Assembly: GCA_000727475.1 (NCBI GenBank)
Contig: KL647311.1
Location: 1,526,706-1,590,705, forward strand
DNA length: 64,000 nucleotides
Reading direction: 5' to 3'
Source: Sarcocystis neurona
Lineage: Eukaryota; Apicomplexa; Conoidasida; Eucoccidiorida; Sarcocystidae
Shown here: one piece after another, positions 36,501 to 45,440 of the stretch
Position numbering within the stretch: the stretch's first letter is position 1
Layout: every line of letters starts with the position of its first letter
Made by a program: the position numbers and the translations under genes
Notes under the pieces: model-generated
The model's database searches: none
What the model saw: the letters and a program-made list of their open reading frames with translations, nothing else
What the model was told of the DNA's origin: nothing

Positions 36501-39500
36501 GCCCCAGATGGACGTTGCAATGCTCGTACTCTTCAGCTGCTGCCCCTGCTGTTGCTGCGGCAGTCGCTGCTGCTGTGGCTGTTGGAATTGCTGCCCTGGC
36601 TGCTGCTGTTTCATTTCTTGCTGCTGCTGCCGTCGCTGCTGCAATTGGGCCTGCTGCTGCTGCAGGTGCTGCTCGTCCTCCTGCTGCAGGTGCTGCTACT
36701 AATCTTTAGCCTTCTGCAGTTGTTGCTGCTGCTGCTCTCTAGGTGTCGGAGCTGACGACAGTGCGGGACGAGCTGCGGAGGCAGCTAGAGAGAGAACAAC
36801 AAGGCCATCTGCAACAAATGCAGCAGCTGCAGGTCCGCTTTTTTGTTTCCTTCAACCTTCTCGCGTCTCCTTTACCGCCGCAGCAGCAGCTACAGCAGCA
36901 GCAGCAGCTATAGCAGCAGCAGCAGTAAGAGAAGCAAGAGAAGGGGCAGGAGCAGCAGTAACAGCAGGATCAACATCAGTAACAGCAGTAACAGAAGCAG
37001 CAGCAGCAGCGTCAGTAACAGCACTAGCGACAACAGCAGTAACAGCAGCAAGACAATAACAGGAGCAGCAGGAGCAGCAGTAAGAGCAGCAGCAGTAACA
37101 GAAGCAGCTGTCGTAGCAGCAACAGCAGCAGATACAAGCTTCTTGTGGTTCTATCCTGGACCGACGCCCTGCTAGCTACACGTCTACCACTTCTGCCTCT
37201 ACGTCCCTGATAAATCAGCAAAACACACATATATACATACACATATATACATATATACATATATATATATATATATGCAACATGAGTACACCTGCTTAGA
37301 TGTCATACCAGGTATATTATACCACAACTTAGTCTATAGGTGTGGCGCATCAAGTATACCTGTCTCTGTATAAATGAATGTTTACATATGGAGATATATA
37401 TATGTAGAGTATCAAGTATATCTGTCTCTGTATTTACCAATACATATGTATGTATATATATATACATGTATATGTGGGTGGGGGATACAGTGCGTTGGGG
37501 GGAGTGCATGCATATGTAGTTGTGTGTAAATTTTGGCCTATGAAGGGTGATAATTACTCGGAGAAATATAGATCCTTATGTATCTGTAGGATTAAAATAG
37601 AAGAAGAGGCACGAAGATACTGCTGCTGGTAGCACTGGGCCCGACGCAGCAGCTACCGGTCGAGGGCGCGAAATTTTTCGATGCTTCGCTCTGCCAGTGT
37701 CGTACTGCTGCTGCTGCTGCTCGTCTTGCTGCTGCTGCTGCTCGTCTTGCTGCTGCTGCTGTGTCTCACTGCTGCTGTTGCCCCTTTGCTCCTGCTGCTG
37801 CTGTTGTGCTGTCGGTTGATGTTTGCAGGAGCAGCTGCGAGGCGTGCAGGCGCAGCAGCACGAACATATTCAGGTGGTCGAACGGGAGAAAGTCACTCTT
37901 CGGTAAAACTTTGCTGCTGGTGTTCCTGCTTTCGTTGCTGCTCCTGTTGCCGCTCCTGTTGCTGCCCCTATTTCTGCTCCTGTTACTGCTCCTATTACTG
38001 TTGCTGGTGCTGCCGCTATTGCTGCTCTTGTTCCTGCTGCTGTTGCTGCTGCTGTTGCGGCTGCTGCTGTTGCTGCTGCTCCCCGCGCGTTGCTCCTGCT
38101 GCTCGATTATTTTGCTGGTGCATCAGAGCCATCGCTGCTGGTCGACAGGTGCTGCTGCTGTTGCTGCTCGGTCGCTGCGACGCAGCTGCCGACTGTGGAC
38201 TCGTGCTGCTGCTGTTACACATTCCTCTCTGCTGCTGCTGCTGCTTTGATGCCCTTTGCCGTTTTGCTGCTGTTGCTGTTTTGCTGCTCCTGCAGCATGC
38301 AGGTGATAGCGCTGGAGCAAGAAATCAAATCAAGTTCATCTTCAGCAACGATGGAAGAGCAGCAGCAGCAGCCTGCAGTCACGCCGCTTCTCGTTAAAGA
38401 ACTTGAACGAGTAAGTCTTGTCTCACCTACACACAGTTATACACACAAGCACACACACGTATATATATACACCAGTATACACCCATACATATATATAGAG
38501 AGAGAGGCAACCCGACGTAAATGTTTATAAGACTACACATATGTTTATAGATATGTATACATGCATATATACACATACCAAGGGATACGCAGATTTGTTT
38601 ACGTACAAGCACATGTACATATACATACGTAGATATATATGCCCGTACACATAAGTACATCTACATATGTAGAGGTAGACACGTGTATATATATATAGGT
38701 ATATCCGCATGTAGACGCACGTAGATATATACGCGTGTGTGTGGTCGGAATACACGTGTACGTCTGCGTATGTCTATATATGTGTGTACACGTTAGAATG
38801 TCTATTTGCATGCGTAGAAGTAAAGCTACACGTATATACCTCTACACATAAATATATATATGTTCGACGGTTAGTAGAGAAAAAGCTGTTGTCCGCAGCT
38901 TGCTGTTTCTGAGTAGTTTTGAAGGACGGCAGAACGGAAGAGGGAAGGCGCAAGTGCTCGGCGTACAACGGGAAGGCACGTGCAGCAGCAGCAGCAGCAG
39001 GTGTATGACAGAGAAGCACGAACACACCAAAGTCACGTAGACGAGGCCGCATGACTTCATAGTCGAGGGCACCACCGTCCGACGGCGTAGAGACTATAAA
39101 TTCACATAAACGTAGAGAGTAGAAGCTTGAAGAAGAGACGGAGACAGAGGGACGGAAGGGAAGAAGCGAGGCGTTATGAAGCGAGCACAGAGACCGAGCG
39201 GTGGGTTGCCATATATGTGGACATGAGCGACACGTAAAAGATATATATGCATGCACACCCGCGTAGATAGAGGTGGCGATCTTTGCTGCTGCTCCTGCTC
39301 TGCTGCACCGCTTTGCTGCTGTTCTGCTGCCGCTCCTTGTCCTTCTCTTCCTCGTGTTTCCTTTCCCACCCCTCCCGCTGCTGCTGCTGCTGTCGCTGCT
39401 GCTGCTGCCCCTGTTCCCCCCGCTGCTGCTGGTGGTGGTGTCCACGTGCTGCTGCGGGGTTCGCTGCTGTTGCTGCTGCTGCGTGTCACTATTGCAGGAG

Positions 39501-41552
39501 CTGGTGCGAGCGAAGGTGGAACTGGCTGCGGCGGAGCAGCGCCGCGAAGAAGATTTAGACTTCTGCAAACACAAAGTTGCTTCTCTCAAAGATACGATCC
39601 TCAACTACGCGGCACTCGTTTCCGACCTCGAGGTAAAGGAAAGCGAGCAACGCAATCTCTTCTACACAACACAGAGAGAAGAAGGAGAAGCAGAGAGCCA
39701 AGCAGCAGCAGCAACAGCAACAACAAGAAAAAGCCGTCGTACACGGCGCAGCAGGAGGCGACGCAGCCGCGCCAGGGTAGAGAACGAAGAGCAGCGGCAG
39801 CAGCAGCCTGCGGGCAGCATGTCACCCAGCAGCAGGAGAAAGTTTATTCGGAAAACCGGGGAGGAGGAGGAAGGGGAGGGAAGGGAAGGAGAAGGTATTA
39901 GGCCTCCCCAGAAGGCAGCGCAGTCGCCGCGGTGAGATACACTGCAGCAGCAGCGGCAGCAAAGTCGCAGGAATGAGCGCAGCTTGTCGAGACAGGAGCA
40001 ACTCACCGAGACCGCGCAGCGGCAGCGACAGCAACAGCAGCAGCAGCAAGGGGGGGTGCTTGCAAAGCGAGGAAAACGAAGCGGGAAGGCGAAGCAGCAG
40101 CAGCGTCAGGAGCAGCAGCGTGCCGTCTTCCTCCTGCGCAGGACTCTCCACCTGCAGAGCCTCTGCTGGTGCTTCTCGTCAAATCGCAGCAGTCCTGGCG
40201 CTGCTCCTTTTGCTGCTTCTGAAACGACCCGAGGCCGAGAGGCTTTCCTGCTGCTGTGGCGTCCCTCCCTTCTCTCTTCTTGCCTTTGAAAAACACTAGG
40301 TGCTGCTCCTTAGGTGGCTACTGCTTCTACTCATCTACTGCGCCGCTACTCTTGCTGCTGCTGCTGCGACTGCAGTTGCTGCTGCTCCTGTTTCTGCCGC
40401 TGTTGTTGCTGCTGCTGTTGTACGCTTGCTTCTGTCAACAGACGTAAAGACAGGAGTATTCTTCCTCTCTACTCATTCCGCTGCAACTGCTCCCCCTGCA
40501 TCCCTCCCACTTTTTGCATGCTATTTTGCATGCAATCTACGTATCCATGTAGAAGTGTATACATGTGTGCTTCTGGTTTTTTCCGGCTGCTGCTGCTGCT
40601 TCTTCCTCTGCAGGTGCAGGTGGCAGACCTGAAGCTGCAGAAGCGACAGCAACGAGCATTTCTCGGCGCGCAGCAGCGAGGAGAAACCCTCGGTCTTTCA
40701 ACTGCAGCAGCGTCTGCTGCTGCGGGGAGAAGACTACGGTCTATCAAATCATTCTTTCGCTACGGCATGACTGCTGGCGCGCCTGCTGGTGCCCCAGCTT
40801 CTGCTGGTGCTACTGCTGCTGGTGGTGGCGAAGCGCAGCAACAGCAGCAGGAACCAGGCCTGCAGCAGCGCTCTGCTTCCCCCGGTGCTGCAGCTGCGGA
40901 TCGCCGGCTCCGCGCTGCTGCCGCTCCGGCCGCAGCAGACGGAGCAAGCAGAAGCAGCAGCAGCCGACAGAGAGATCCACCACCAGCAGCAGCGGCAGAG
41001 CGCAGGAGCAAGATCAGCAGCAGTAGCTCTCAGCCAACAGCAGCAGCAGCAGGGGGAAAGGCAAGAAGTGCAGCGCCCAGCGGAAGCGCCCCCTCCGCGA
41101 CGACAGCAGCAGCAGACCAAAGGAAAGCGGACGCTGGTGGGAAGAAGCAGCTGCAGCAGCGGAGCAGCGCAGGCAGCATGCAACGGCAGCAGCAGCAGAA
41201 GCAACCGCAGCCGCAGGCACCCCTGCTCAGGCCAGCGGCAGGAGCAGCCGAACGGGAGGAGAGGCAGCAAGGAGCGTCCCCTGCTTTGCAGAACGTATCA
41301 AGAGAACAGCAAGGACACGCCTCCGCGACAGCAGCAGCAACGTCTTACCGCTTCCGCATGCACACAGCAACCGACCTAGACAGCAGCAGCACCAAGCCGC
41401 TCGTTCGTGTAACAGAGGGCAAGGCCGACGGTTGCTGTGCCCCGCCGCAGCGCCGCAGCAACAGCAGCAGAAGCAGCAGCAGAGCGGCCGTCGCTGCTGC
41501 AGCAGCAGAAGAGACGGCTGCTGCTCGTCGAGAGCGACGCGTCGCCAGCTAG
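18780..41552 (+). CDS. NT-C2 domain coiled-coil protein (multi-exon)
   Basis: The gene spans 22.8 kb. Three N-terminal exons build an N-terminal C2 domain of the EEIG1/EHBP1 (NT-C2) type: a [19 protein letters not shown] strand pair, WLRGPKR, an [12 protein letters not shown] strand, a [20 protein letters not shown] strand pair, then [11 protein letters not shown] and ITLPLDRC. A charged linker, a serine/acidic region, many Q/E-rich coiled-coil exons and a long A/S/Q-rich basic tail follow. NT-C2 proteins generally bind membranes or small GTPase and cytoskeletal partners, and the coiled coil suggests an oligomeric tether or scaffold; its role in coccidia is unknown to me. The start AAGATGA lies ten residues before the domain. 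Exons are listed separately; a few small ones may be missing or misplaced. Confidence 0.8.
20752..21248 (+). CDS. C2 gene exon 2
   Basis: The acceptor TTTTTGCTGCAG restores phase so that exons 1 and 2 read [16 protein letters not shown]. The exon has 166 codons when the split one is included. The domain strand with [12 protein letters not shown] is followed by roughly 100 residues of Q, G, A, S and P low complexity, then [11 protein letters not shown]. The donor is CTGCAG|GTTCGT, phase 0. Confidence 0.8.
22140..23330. repeat. TATA/CT microsatellite block
   Basis: About 1.2 kb of (TA)n, TATC and CTCT stretches in a C2-gene intron. Frames here give Y/I/S/L-rich nonsense. Confidence 0.85.
23733..24291 (+). 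CDS. C2 gene exon 3
   Basis: After GTCGTGCTGCAG it reads [17 protein letters not shown], the expected next NT-C2 strand. About 85 residues of A/S/G-rich insert follow, then [17 protein letters not shown], a short insert, and [20 protein letters not shown], which closes the domain. The donor is GGCG|GTGAGT, phase 1. Confidence 0.8.
24611..24846 (+). CDS. C2 gene exon 4 (charged linker)
   Basis: The acceptor CGCACACGCAG completes a glycine codon. The exon reads [20 protein letters not shown], then a strongly basic [18 protein letters not shown] segment, and ends EIEKLKE at GAG|GTATAT, phase 0. The basic patch could be a nuclear-localisation or membrane-contact segment (inference). Confidence 0.7.
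25891..25926 (+). CDS. C2 gene candidate 12-codon exon
   Basis: It lies between CAATTGCAG and GTGTCA within TATA-rich intron and encodes [12 protein letters not shown] in phase 0. It continues the charged helix of exon 4. Supported only by phase and composition. Confidence 0.35.
26715..26728. repeat. GGTGTACGTACACC palindrome
   Basis: A perfect 14-bp member of the family inside a C2-gene intron. The next base pair outward mismatches (T/G) and the one after pairs again (G/C). Confidence 0.85.
26968..26981. repeat. GGTGTACGTACACC palindrome
   Basis: A second perfect 14-bp copy, 253 bp from the previous one and in the same intron. Confidence 0.85.
27266..27334 (+). CDS. C2 gene candidate exon, [13 protein letters not shown]
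   Basis: After CCCCACGTGCAG, 23 codons read [20 protein letters not shown] and LEK in phase 0. The donor is uncertain: GTCTCT at 27,335 keeps phase 0, while GTCGAC at 27,351 gives the phase 1 needed by the next exon's best acceptor. Confidence 0.45.
27868..28334 (+). CDS. C2 gene exon, acidic/serine-rich
   Basis: From the CGCATGCAG acceptor it reads [19 protein letters not shown], then S-, Q- and L-rich low complexity, and ends at GCAG|GTACGG, phase 0. The acidic-serine pattern suits phosphorylation (inference). The frame is open further left to 27,781, where CATATCTACAG offers an alternative acceptor of the same phase. Confidence 0.55.
28391..29078. repeat. 20-bp CTG minisatellite with assembly gap
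   Basis: Units of GGTGCTGCTGCTGCTGTTGC repeat with exact 20-bp period from 28,401, shortening to 19 and 16 bp before the gap. Variants of the unit resume at 29,001. The array lies in a C2-gene intron, where CTG is on the sense strand. Its true copy number is hidden by the gap. Confidence 0.9.
28535..29000. other. Assembly gap (466 N)
   Basis: A run of undetermined bases inside the 20-bp minisatellite, with one further N at 29,020. Any frame crossing it is meaningless. Confidence 0.99.
29585..30010. repeat. (ACAT)n-type microsatellite
   Basis: About 425 bp are dominated by ATAC/ACAT tetranucleotides with interruptions. All six frames give I/H/T/Y or C/M/V/Y strings, none of them coding. Confidence 0.9.
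30538..30582 (+). CDS. C2 gene 15-codon exon
   Basis: Between GCTTTTCTTCAG and CCAG|GTGGAC, phase 0 on both sides, it encodes [15 protein letters not shown]. The flanks are TATA-rich intron. Confidence 0.5.
30780..30923. repeat. 18-bp CAG minisatellite
   Basis: Eight units of ACCAACAGCAGCAGCGGC (the first one a variant), nearly identical. They read as Q4RH, TA4P or the serine frame depending on phase. Both the + frames and the minus frame stay open. I could not place it in a supported exon, so it may be intronic. Confidence 0.9.
31085..31103. repeat. Variant palindrome with 3-nt loop
   Basis: TGGGGTGTACGACACCCCA has 8-bp complementary arms around ACG. Compared with other members the centre is shortened, yet the arms remain fully complementary. 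A GTGTACG half-site follows at 31,110. Confidence 0.75.
31346..31480 (+). CDS. C2 gene exon, S/T-rich to Q-rich
   Basis: The acceptor GTGCTGTGCAG is followed by 45 codons, [20 protein letters not shown] through P/A-rich sequence to RQLQQQ. The donor is CAG|GTGGGA, phase 0. Confidence 0.6.
31743..31823 (+). CDS. C2 gene candidate coiled-coil exon
   Basis: After GCTGCTGCAG, 27 codons read [20 protein letters not shown] and HLLHSNP, phase 0, with a GTGCGC donor. Hydrophobic spacing suits a coiled coil. Several nearby GT and AG alternatives exist. Confidence 0.4.
32446..32550 (+). CDS. C2 gene coiled-coil exon
   Basis: From GATGGACAG to CTG|GTGAGA, 35 codons in phase 0, [20 protein letters not shown] then [15 protein letters not shown]. 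Clear heptad pattern, and one of the best coiled-coil exons. Confidence 0.7.
32757..33005 (+). CDS. C2 gene possible Q/E-rich exon
   Basis: An open frame contains [17 protein letters not shown] and [18 protein letters not shown], which fits a coiled coil in phase 0. Acceptor and donor are both weak, and the 3' part (leucine-rich) is probably not coding. Confidence 0.3.
   Translation, partial: QQKEAQQQEEQEEEEQHSSRSVLRTRNKMEQAINLHQRQQRLWGASLQQQQQEKGRSSVQQQQQRLLLPLFPLQQLLHVSLQ
34136..34381 (+). CDS. C2 gene coiled-coil exon
   Basis: 82 codons from TTGTTGCTGCACAG to CAA|GTAAGT (consensus donor), phase 0: [13 protein letters not shown], an alanine/serine insert, then [20 protein letters not shown] and a Q-rich end. 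Confidence 0.75.
34778..35125 (+). CDS. C2 gene long coiled-coil exon
   Basis: From TTGTGAACAG, 116 codons in phase 0 run [20 protein letters not shown] and on through continuous heptads to [12 protein letters not shown], an acidic run and [12 protein letters not shown]. The donor GAG|GTAACA is modest. The frame stays open to 35,368, so the exon may be longer. Confidence 0.75.
36102..36266 (+). CDS. C2 gene Q/E/K coiled-coil exon
   Basis: An in-frame TAG stands at the proposed acceptor (AGAAGTAG). 55 codons follow, [17 protein letters not shown] then three [13 protein letters not shown] repeats and [13 protein letters not shown], to AAG|GTGTTT, phase 0. It has no ATG and sits in a different frame from the longer open frames here. 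Confidence 0.45.
36743..36832 (+). CDS. C2 gene coiled-coil exon
   Basis: 30 codons from GCTGCTCTCTAG to CAG|GTCCGC, phase 0, [20 protein letters not shown] then [10 protein letters not shown]. Textbook amphipathic helix. Confidence 0.7.
37829..37902 (+). CDS. C2 gene coiled-coil exon
   Basis: From TGATGTTTGCAG it reads [20 protein letters not shown] and KVTL, ending CG|GTAAAA in phase 2. Joined to the next exon it continues [12 protein letters not shown] without a break. It contains the only phase-2 border in the coiled-coil region. Confidence 0.65.
38296..38410 (+). CDS. C2 gene coiled-coil exon
   Basis: The acceptor GCTCCTGCAG supplies the base that completes arginine. It then reads [20 protein letters not shown] through a Q run to LLVKELER, with consensus donor CGA|GTAAGT, phase 0. 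Confidence 0.7.
39498..39632 (+). CDS. C2 gene coiled-coil exon
   Basis: From GTCACTATTGCAG to GAG|GTAAAG, 45 codons in phase 0, [20 protein letters not shown] then [20 protein letters not shown] and VSDLE. Low repeat content and clear heptads. Confidence 0.75.
40614..41552 (+). CDS. C2 gene last exon, basic low-complexity tail
   Basis: After TTCTTCCTCTGCAG it reads [20 protein letters not shown], closing the coiled coil, then [14 protein letters not shown] and about 240 residues of A, S, Q, P and R low complexity to TAG. The tail is basic and shows no domain. It is the longest single exon of the gene. Confidence 0.75.
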   Translation: MQVADLKLQKRQQRAFLGAQQRGETLGLSTAAASAAAGRRLRSIKSFFRYGMTAGAPAGAPASAGATAAGGGEAQQQQQEPGLQQRSASPGAAAADRRLRAAAAPAAADGASRSSSSRQRDPPPAAAAERRSKISSSSSQPTAAAAGGKARSAAPSGSAPSATTAAADQRKADAGGKKQLQQRSSAGSMQRQQQQKQPQPQAPLLRPAAGAAEREERQQGASPALQNVSREQQGHASATAAATSYRFRMHTATDLDSSSTKPLVRVTEGKADGCCAPPQRRSNSSRSSSRAAVAAAAAEETAAARRERRVAS

Positions 41553-41639
41553 AACAGCAGCGCGCCGGGTATGCGACACCGCGGGCGCAGCGAATGCCGC
41601 ACGTATGCGCCTAATATGTCGCAAAAGTAGGGAATCTTT

Positions 41640-42080
41640 ACCTAGGAATAACAAGTAGTATATATGTATAGACAGAGAAAGAGAACTGAAAGTTCCACCT
41701 AGAAAAATAGGTAGTACATACATAGAGATAGAGACAGAGAGAGAATGGAAATTTCTCTCTCTCTCTATATATATGTATATACAGGTGTATATATGTATAT
41801 ATATATAGAGAGAAAGGAAGTTCTCAACCATGAAGAATAGGCAACATATATGTATATATGTAGAGAGAAAAAGAAAGGAGGTGTCCACCTTAGAAGAATA
41901 GGCAGTATATGTGTGAAGATGTCTATATATATAAAGAGAGGAAGTTTTCAATTAAGAAGAGTAGATAATATTTTTTTAGTAGAGAGAGAGAGAGGAACCC
42001 CCCACCAAAGAAGAATAGACAACAAACATACAGGAAAAGAGGGGGAGAGAAAATGTTCATTCAAGAGGAAGGACAGTATA
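41640..42080. repeat. Degenerate ~70-80-bp GA/TATA repeats
   Basis: Six or seven loosely similar modules each contain an AGAAGAATAGGCA-like word, a TATATGTATATA-like run, a [17 protein letters not shown] run and a TTCTCAAC/TTCCACC-like word. They begin about 90 bp after the stop codon of the C2 gene. Confidence 0.6.
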
Positions 42081-44805
42081 AATACGTATATGGAGAGACA
42101 GAGATAGGAAGGGAGACGGAGAGACACGAAGAGAAAAAATGGAAATTTGTTTGCAGATTATGAGGACGAGGAAGCGGCGCGTTTTGTTGCGTGCGACAGT
42201 TTGTTTCTTCAAGGCCGCGCAGCTGCTCCATAGCGAGACTTGCCGCAGCACGCATGCGCGGCCCTCCGCAAGGAACCTGCAGCAGCAGCAGCTCGTCCCA
42301 GCAGCAGTGCTACTACTCTCCCGCGTTTCCTGGTGTGCAGGGCGCCAGTCGCCCGCGTGGCCGCTGCCGCTGTCTGCAGGAGGCAGCGGCAGCAAATGAG
42401 TGCCAACAGCAATGCGCGCTTGAGGGGAGCAGCAACAGCAGCAATGCGAGCGTCGTAGGAGCAGCAACAGCGGCTATGCGTGCGTTGTAGAAGCAGCTCA
42501 GCGCATCAAAATAAAGACCGGTGGAGCGTCAAAACCTCAGCCGCAGAATATGAGACGCACGCCATGCGCGGTCGAGTAACACCCTGTGAAGGCGGAAGGT
42601 CGTGGTACGGCGCATGCGCAGGGGGATAGAGCAGCCCCTGCGAGGGAGAAGAGCAAGTACAAGTGGGAAGAGCAGTGCGCTGTGTAAGTCTAGGAAGGAC
42701 GGCGCAAGCGCTGTAGTGGCAGTGCCCCCGCGGCGCGCATGCGAGCTAGAAATGACCGGGGGCAGAAGCGGCGGCGCATACGTCCACTGCCGGAGCAGGG
42801 GTCACGCAGCTAGCGATGGGCGGCAGATGGGATGCATGTGAACCGCGCATGCAGAGGCGCAGGGGTTCGCGCAGCCAACGCATGCTGCTGGACAATACAC
42901 ACAGAGTCAATTGCATGCGAAGAAACGCATGCGGGCTGCGGAACCCTGCAGATTAGTGATACACATATACGTACATACATACATACGTGTGAACGTATGT
43001 ACATGCGTACATATATACATATGCACACATATATACATATATACATATAGGTATTCATGCATACATACGTCAACGTGAACTTAGATACAAGCGATCAGAG
43101 AACGTAGGACTCCGCAGCAGGTCTCGAGGTTGCAGCTGGGGGCCTGCTGTTCCTGCAGGAATTCAAGCGATAGTCCCCGGTTGCATTTTCTCTATAAACT
43201 AACACAGATACCCTCGGGGATGCATTTCGAAGGACAAGCAGAACTCAATGCTTCAAAGCAAAAGACACGGGCATAGAAAGAGCGCGCACAACATAACGCG
43301 GCACGAAAATCCCGAAAACGCGGCAGTGGCACAGGAAGTCTGACCCATAAACGAGACGTACAGCGCGGCTGCATGCAGGTGAAATGTTGCATGCGTCGCA
43401 GAACCAGCTCGTCATAGAGTTGACGAGACGTGAGAAACACGTCGAGCTGCTCGCCGCAAAGGGAGCCGCGGAGAGGCCTGGGGTATTAGACCGAGTCCCT
43501 TCTGCATGCACAGCACAAGAACGGCCTTTGCAAGCGCGGCGAGGTGCATGCGTTGGCACCAAGAGTGCTGCGGAAATGCTGTCTCCCCACCTCTCGTGCA
43601 ACCTGCACGTGTGTATCCCACCAGACGTGTTCACCTTTCACGTAAAATGGAATATTTCTGTGACGCAGAAGGCGGCGACATCAATTAAATAGTAGGGTGC
43701 TCTAATATAATTCGACATCTTTTAATATTAACTTAAAAAACGTACGTCTCTGGCACTCACTCACGTACTTGCTGAAAGACAAGAGGAGGGGTGCAGCAGC
43801 GGAGGGCGCAACAGGCGACACCGGGGAGAGGCGAAGCGCGGCGCGAGCGTACTGAGAATATGAAGCGGTAGCAGACGAAGAGGAGAGACTCAAGAGAAGA
43901 CGAAAAAGGGGAAAACGGGGACAACGGCATGGCGCACACGCATACTCGTTATCGACAAGGAATTTATGCTCCTTGTATTCACCTCCCTGAACGCAGGGAG
44001 CTTCGGGCACTGGTGAGCAGGACAGCGGAAAACTTTCCACCGCGCTGTCCTAGCGCAGAGCGGTGTAGCGCTCACGGCCACGAGACGCCAACCTGCACGA
44101 GAGACTTAAATATATGCTTTATCTTCGCCTGACCACTCGAAGCGGCGCCAGCGCGCATGTACTGCTGCACTCCCCACGTCCTGCCCTGCTGCCTGAAGAC
44201 GCGTTGCGTGCGCCTGTAGGCGTCTCACTCACAAACGCACCCACGAAGGACAGCCCTGCAGCTGGTGCAAGTCCCGTCAACTCTCGGGGTGTTCTCGAGA
44301 AAGCAGCAAAAGCGCGAGAAGGTGAAATTCTCTGTCCTACACTGCGACCCTGCATGCTCGCAAGACAGCGAAGTAGTTCTCTCTCACCAGTGTTCGGATG
44401 CCGTCACAACGTGGGAACGCACGCACGCATGCTCCGTGGCCGCCCTGCTTTGATACACCACCACATACGTTCTAACTCGTGCTGCTGTGCACGCCTGGAC
44501 ACACAGGTCTACCGTAAGGACACTCTGAAAGGGACAAGGAAATCGCGAAAATCCACAGCGTGCCTAAGTCTGCACAGGGTTGTATACACACTTGGGATGT
44601 CTAGGTGGCTGCTTCACTACGATAATCGCGTGTGTATTCATGATTCCACGCGAGCCCGAGACGAGAGCTACACGCGTAGGTATTCTCATTTCAAGGACGG
44701 TTGCATGCGTAAGGCAGATGTAACAGAGCGCGCCAGCAGAACTGCCGAAACGGCGAGAAGAAAGTCAGGCGCACGGGTGCACAGCGATCGTCGACACACG
44801 AAGTA

Positions 44806-45015
44806 GTGCCCAGGACTGTCTGCTTCTCCCTGTGCGGCTGCCGCTATGGCCTTCTTCGCAAGAAAACAATAAGCCCGGAGCTGCACCAAACGACTACGCG
44901 GGAACTGCAAAACGTCGTGGCTCCTCGGCAACGGCTGGGGCTGCTGCTGTCGCTGAAGCAGCGGCTAGACTACAGGAGATCCGCTTGGATCGCACCGATA
45001 TGCAGTAGACAGGCA
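44806..45015 (+). CDS. Possible exon, unidentified gene
   Basis: The frame reads ISPELHQTTTRELQNVVAPR then LLSLKQRLDYRRSAWIAPIC and ends RQAG|GTATCA, a fair donor in phase 1. It lies in repeat-poor DNA. The 5' border is not determined. Confidence 0.25.
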
Positions 45016-45194
45016 GGTATCACTTACAGTTACACAGGCACATGTTTAGTAACCTTTCCCTCGGTTTGCGGAATATGTAGGCTTCTCCATTTGCACGCAT
45101 GCATGCTACCTCCGCGTGTATGTAGAGTTCTGTACACACCTGTACGTCGCTAAACAGACGTGTACGTCGGAGAGCTGCATTTAATCGTGTGCAG

Positions 45195-45440
45195 GTAGAA
45201 TTTGTTGTGGAACTCGCCTGCAGCAGGGAAACACGTGGGAAAGTCCACAACAGAATCAACGAAGCAGCAGGAGCGTCGCAGCAGCCGAGAAGAGTGCTGC
45301 CAGTGTCCCGGCCACCACCCAAAGGGCCGCAACAGCAGCAGCGGGAACAGCGGAAGTGTATAGCCTGTTGCGCAGCACGCGCCCACAACGGCGCCGGTCG
45401 CATTCGAATGGTCACAACAGAGCAGCAGCGCCGCAGTAAC
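45195..45440 (+). CDS. Possible terminal exon, unidentified gene
   Basis: After AATCGTGTGCAG two frames are open. The frame in phase with the previous exon reads RICCGTRLQQGNTWESPQQN then SRSVAAAEKSAASVPATTQ and stops at TAA near 45,440. An alternative frame, VEFVVELACSRETRGK, runs on to 45,620. Both are CAG-influenced, and I cannot choose with confidence. Confidence 0.25.

Larger units (their letters stand above)
24847..40613 (+). other. Introns of the C2 gene: TATA and CTG-rich
   Basis: Introns are mostly 0.3-2.4 kb. They hold CTG/CT-rich sense-strand DNA near exons and large TATA microsatellite blocks at 25,960-26,430, 27,030-27,130, 27,540-27,690, 33,360-33,600, 37,210-37,480 and 38,440-38,870. 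Other CAG-rich open frames in these introns (for example 35,800-36,100 and 39,960-40,290) could hide further small exons. Confidence 0.5.

Noticed and set aside
37829..38310. Joining the exon ending 37,902 to GTGATAGCG at 38,303
   Set aside because: That junction creates an immediate in-frame TGA. Using the acceptor at 38,295 restores a continuous coiled coil.
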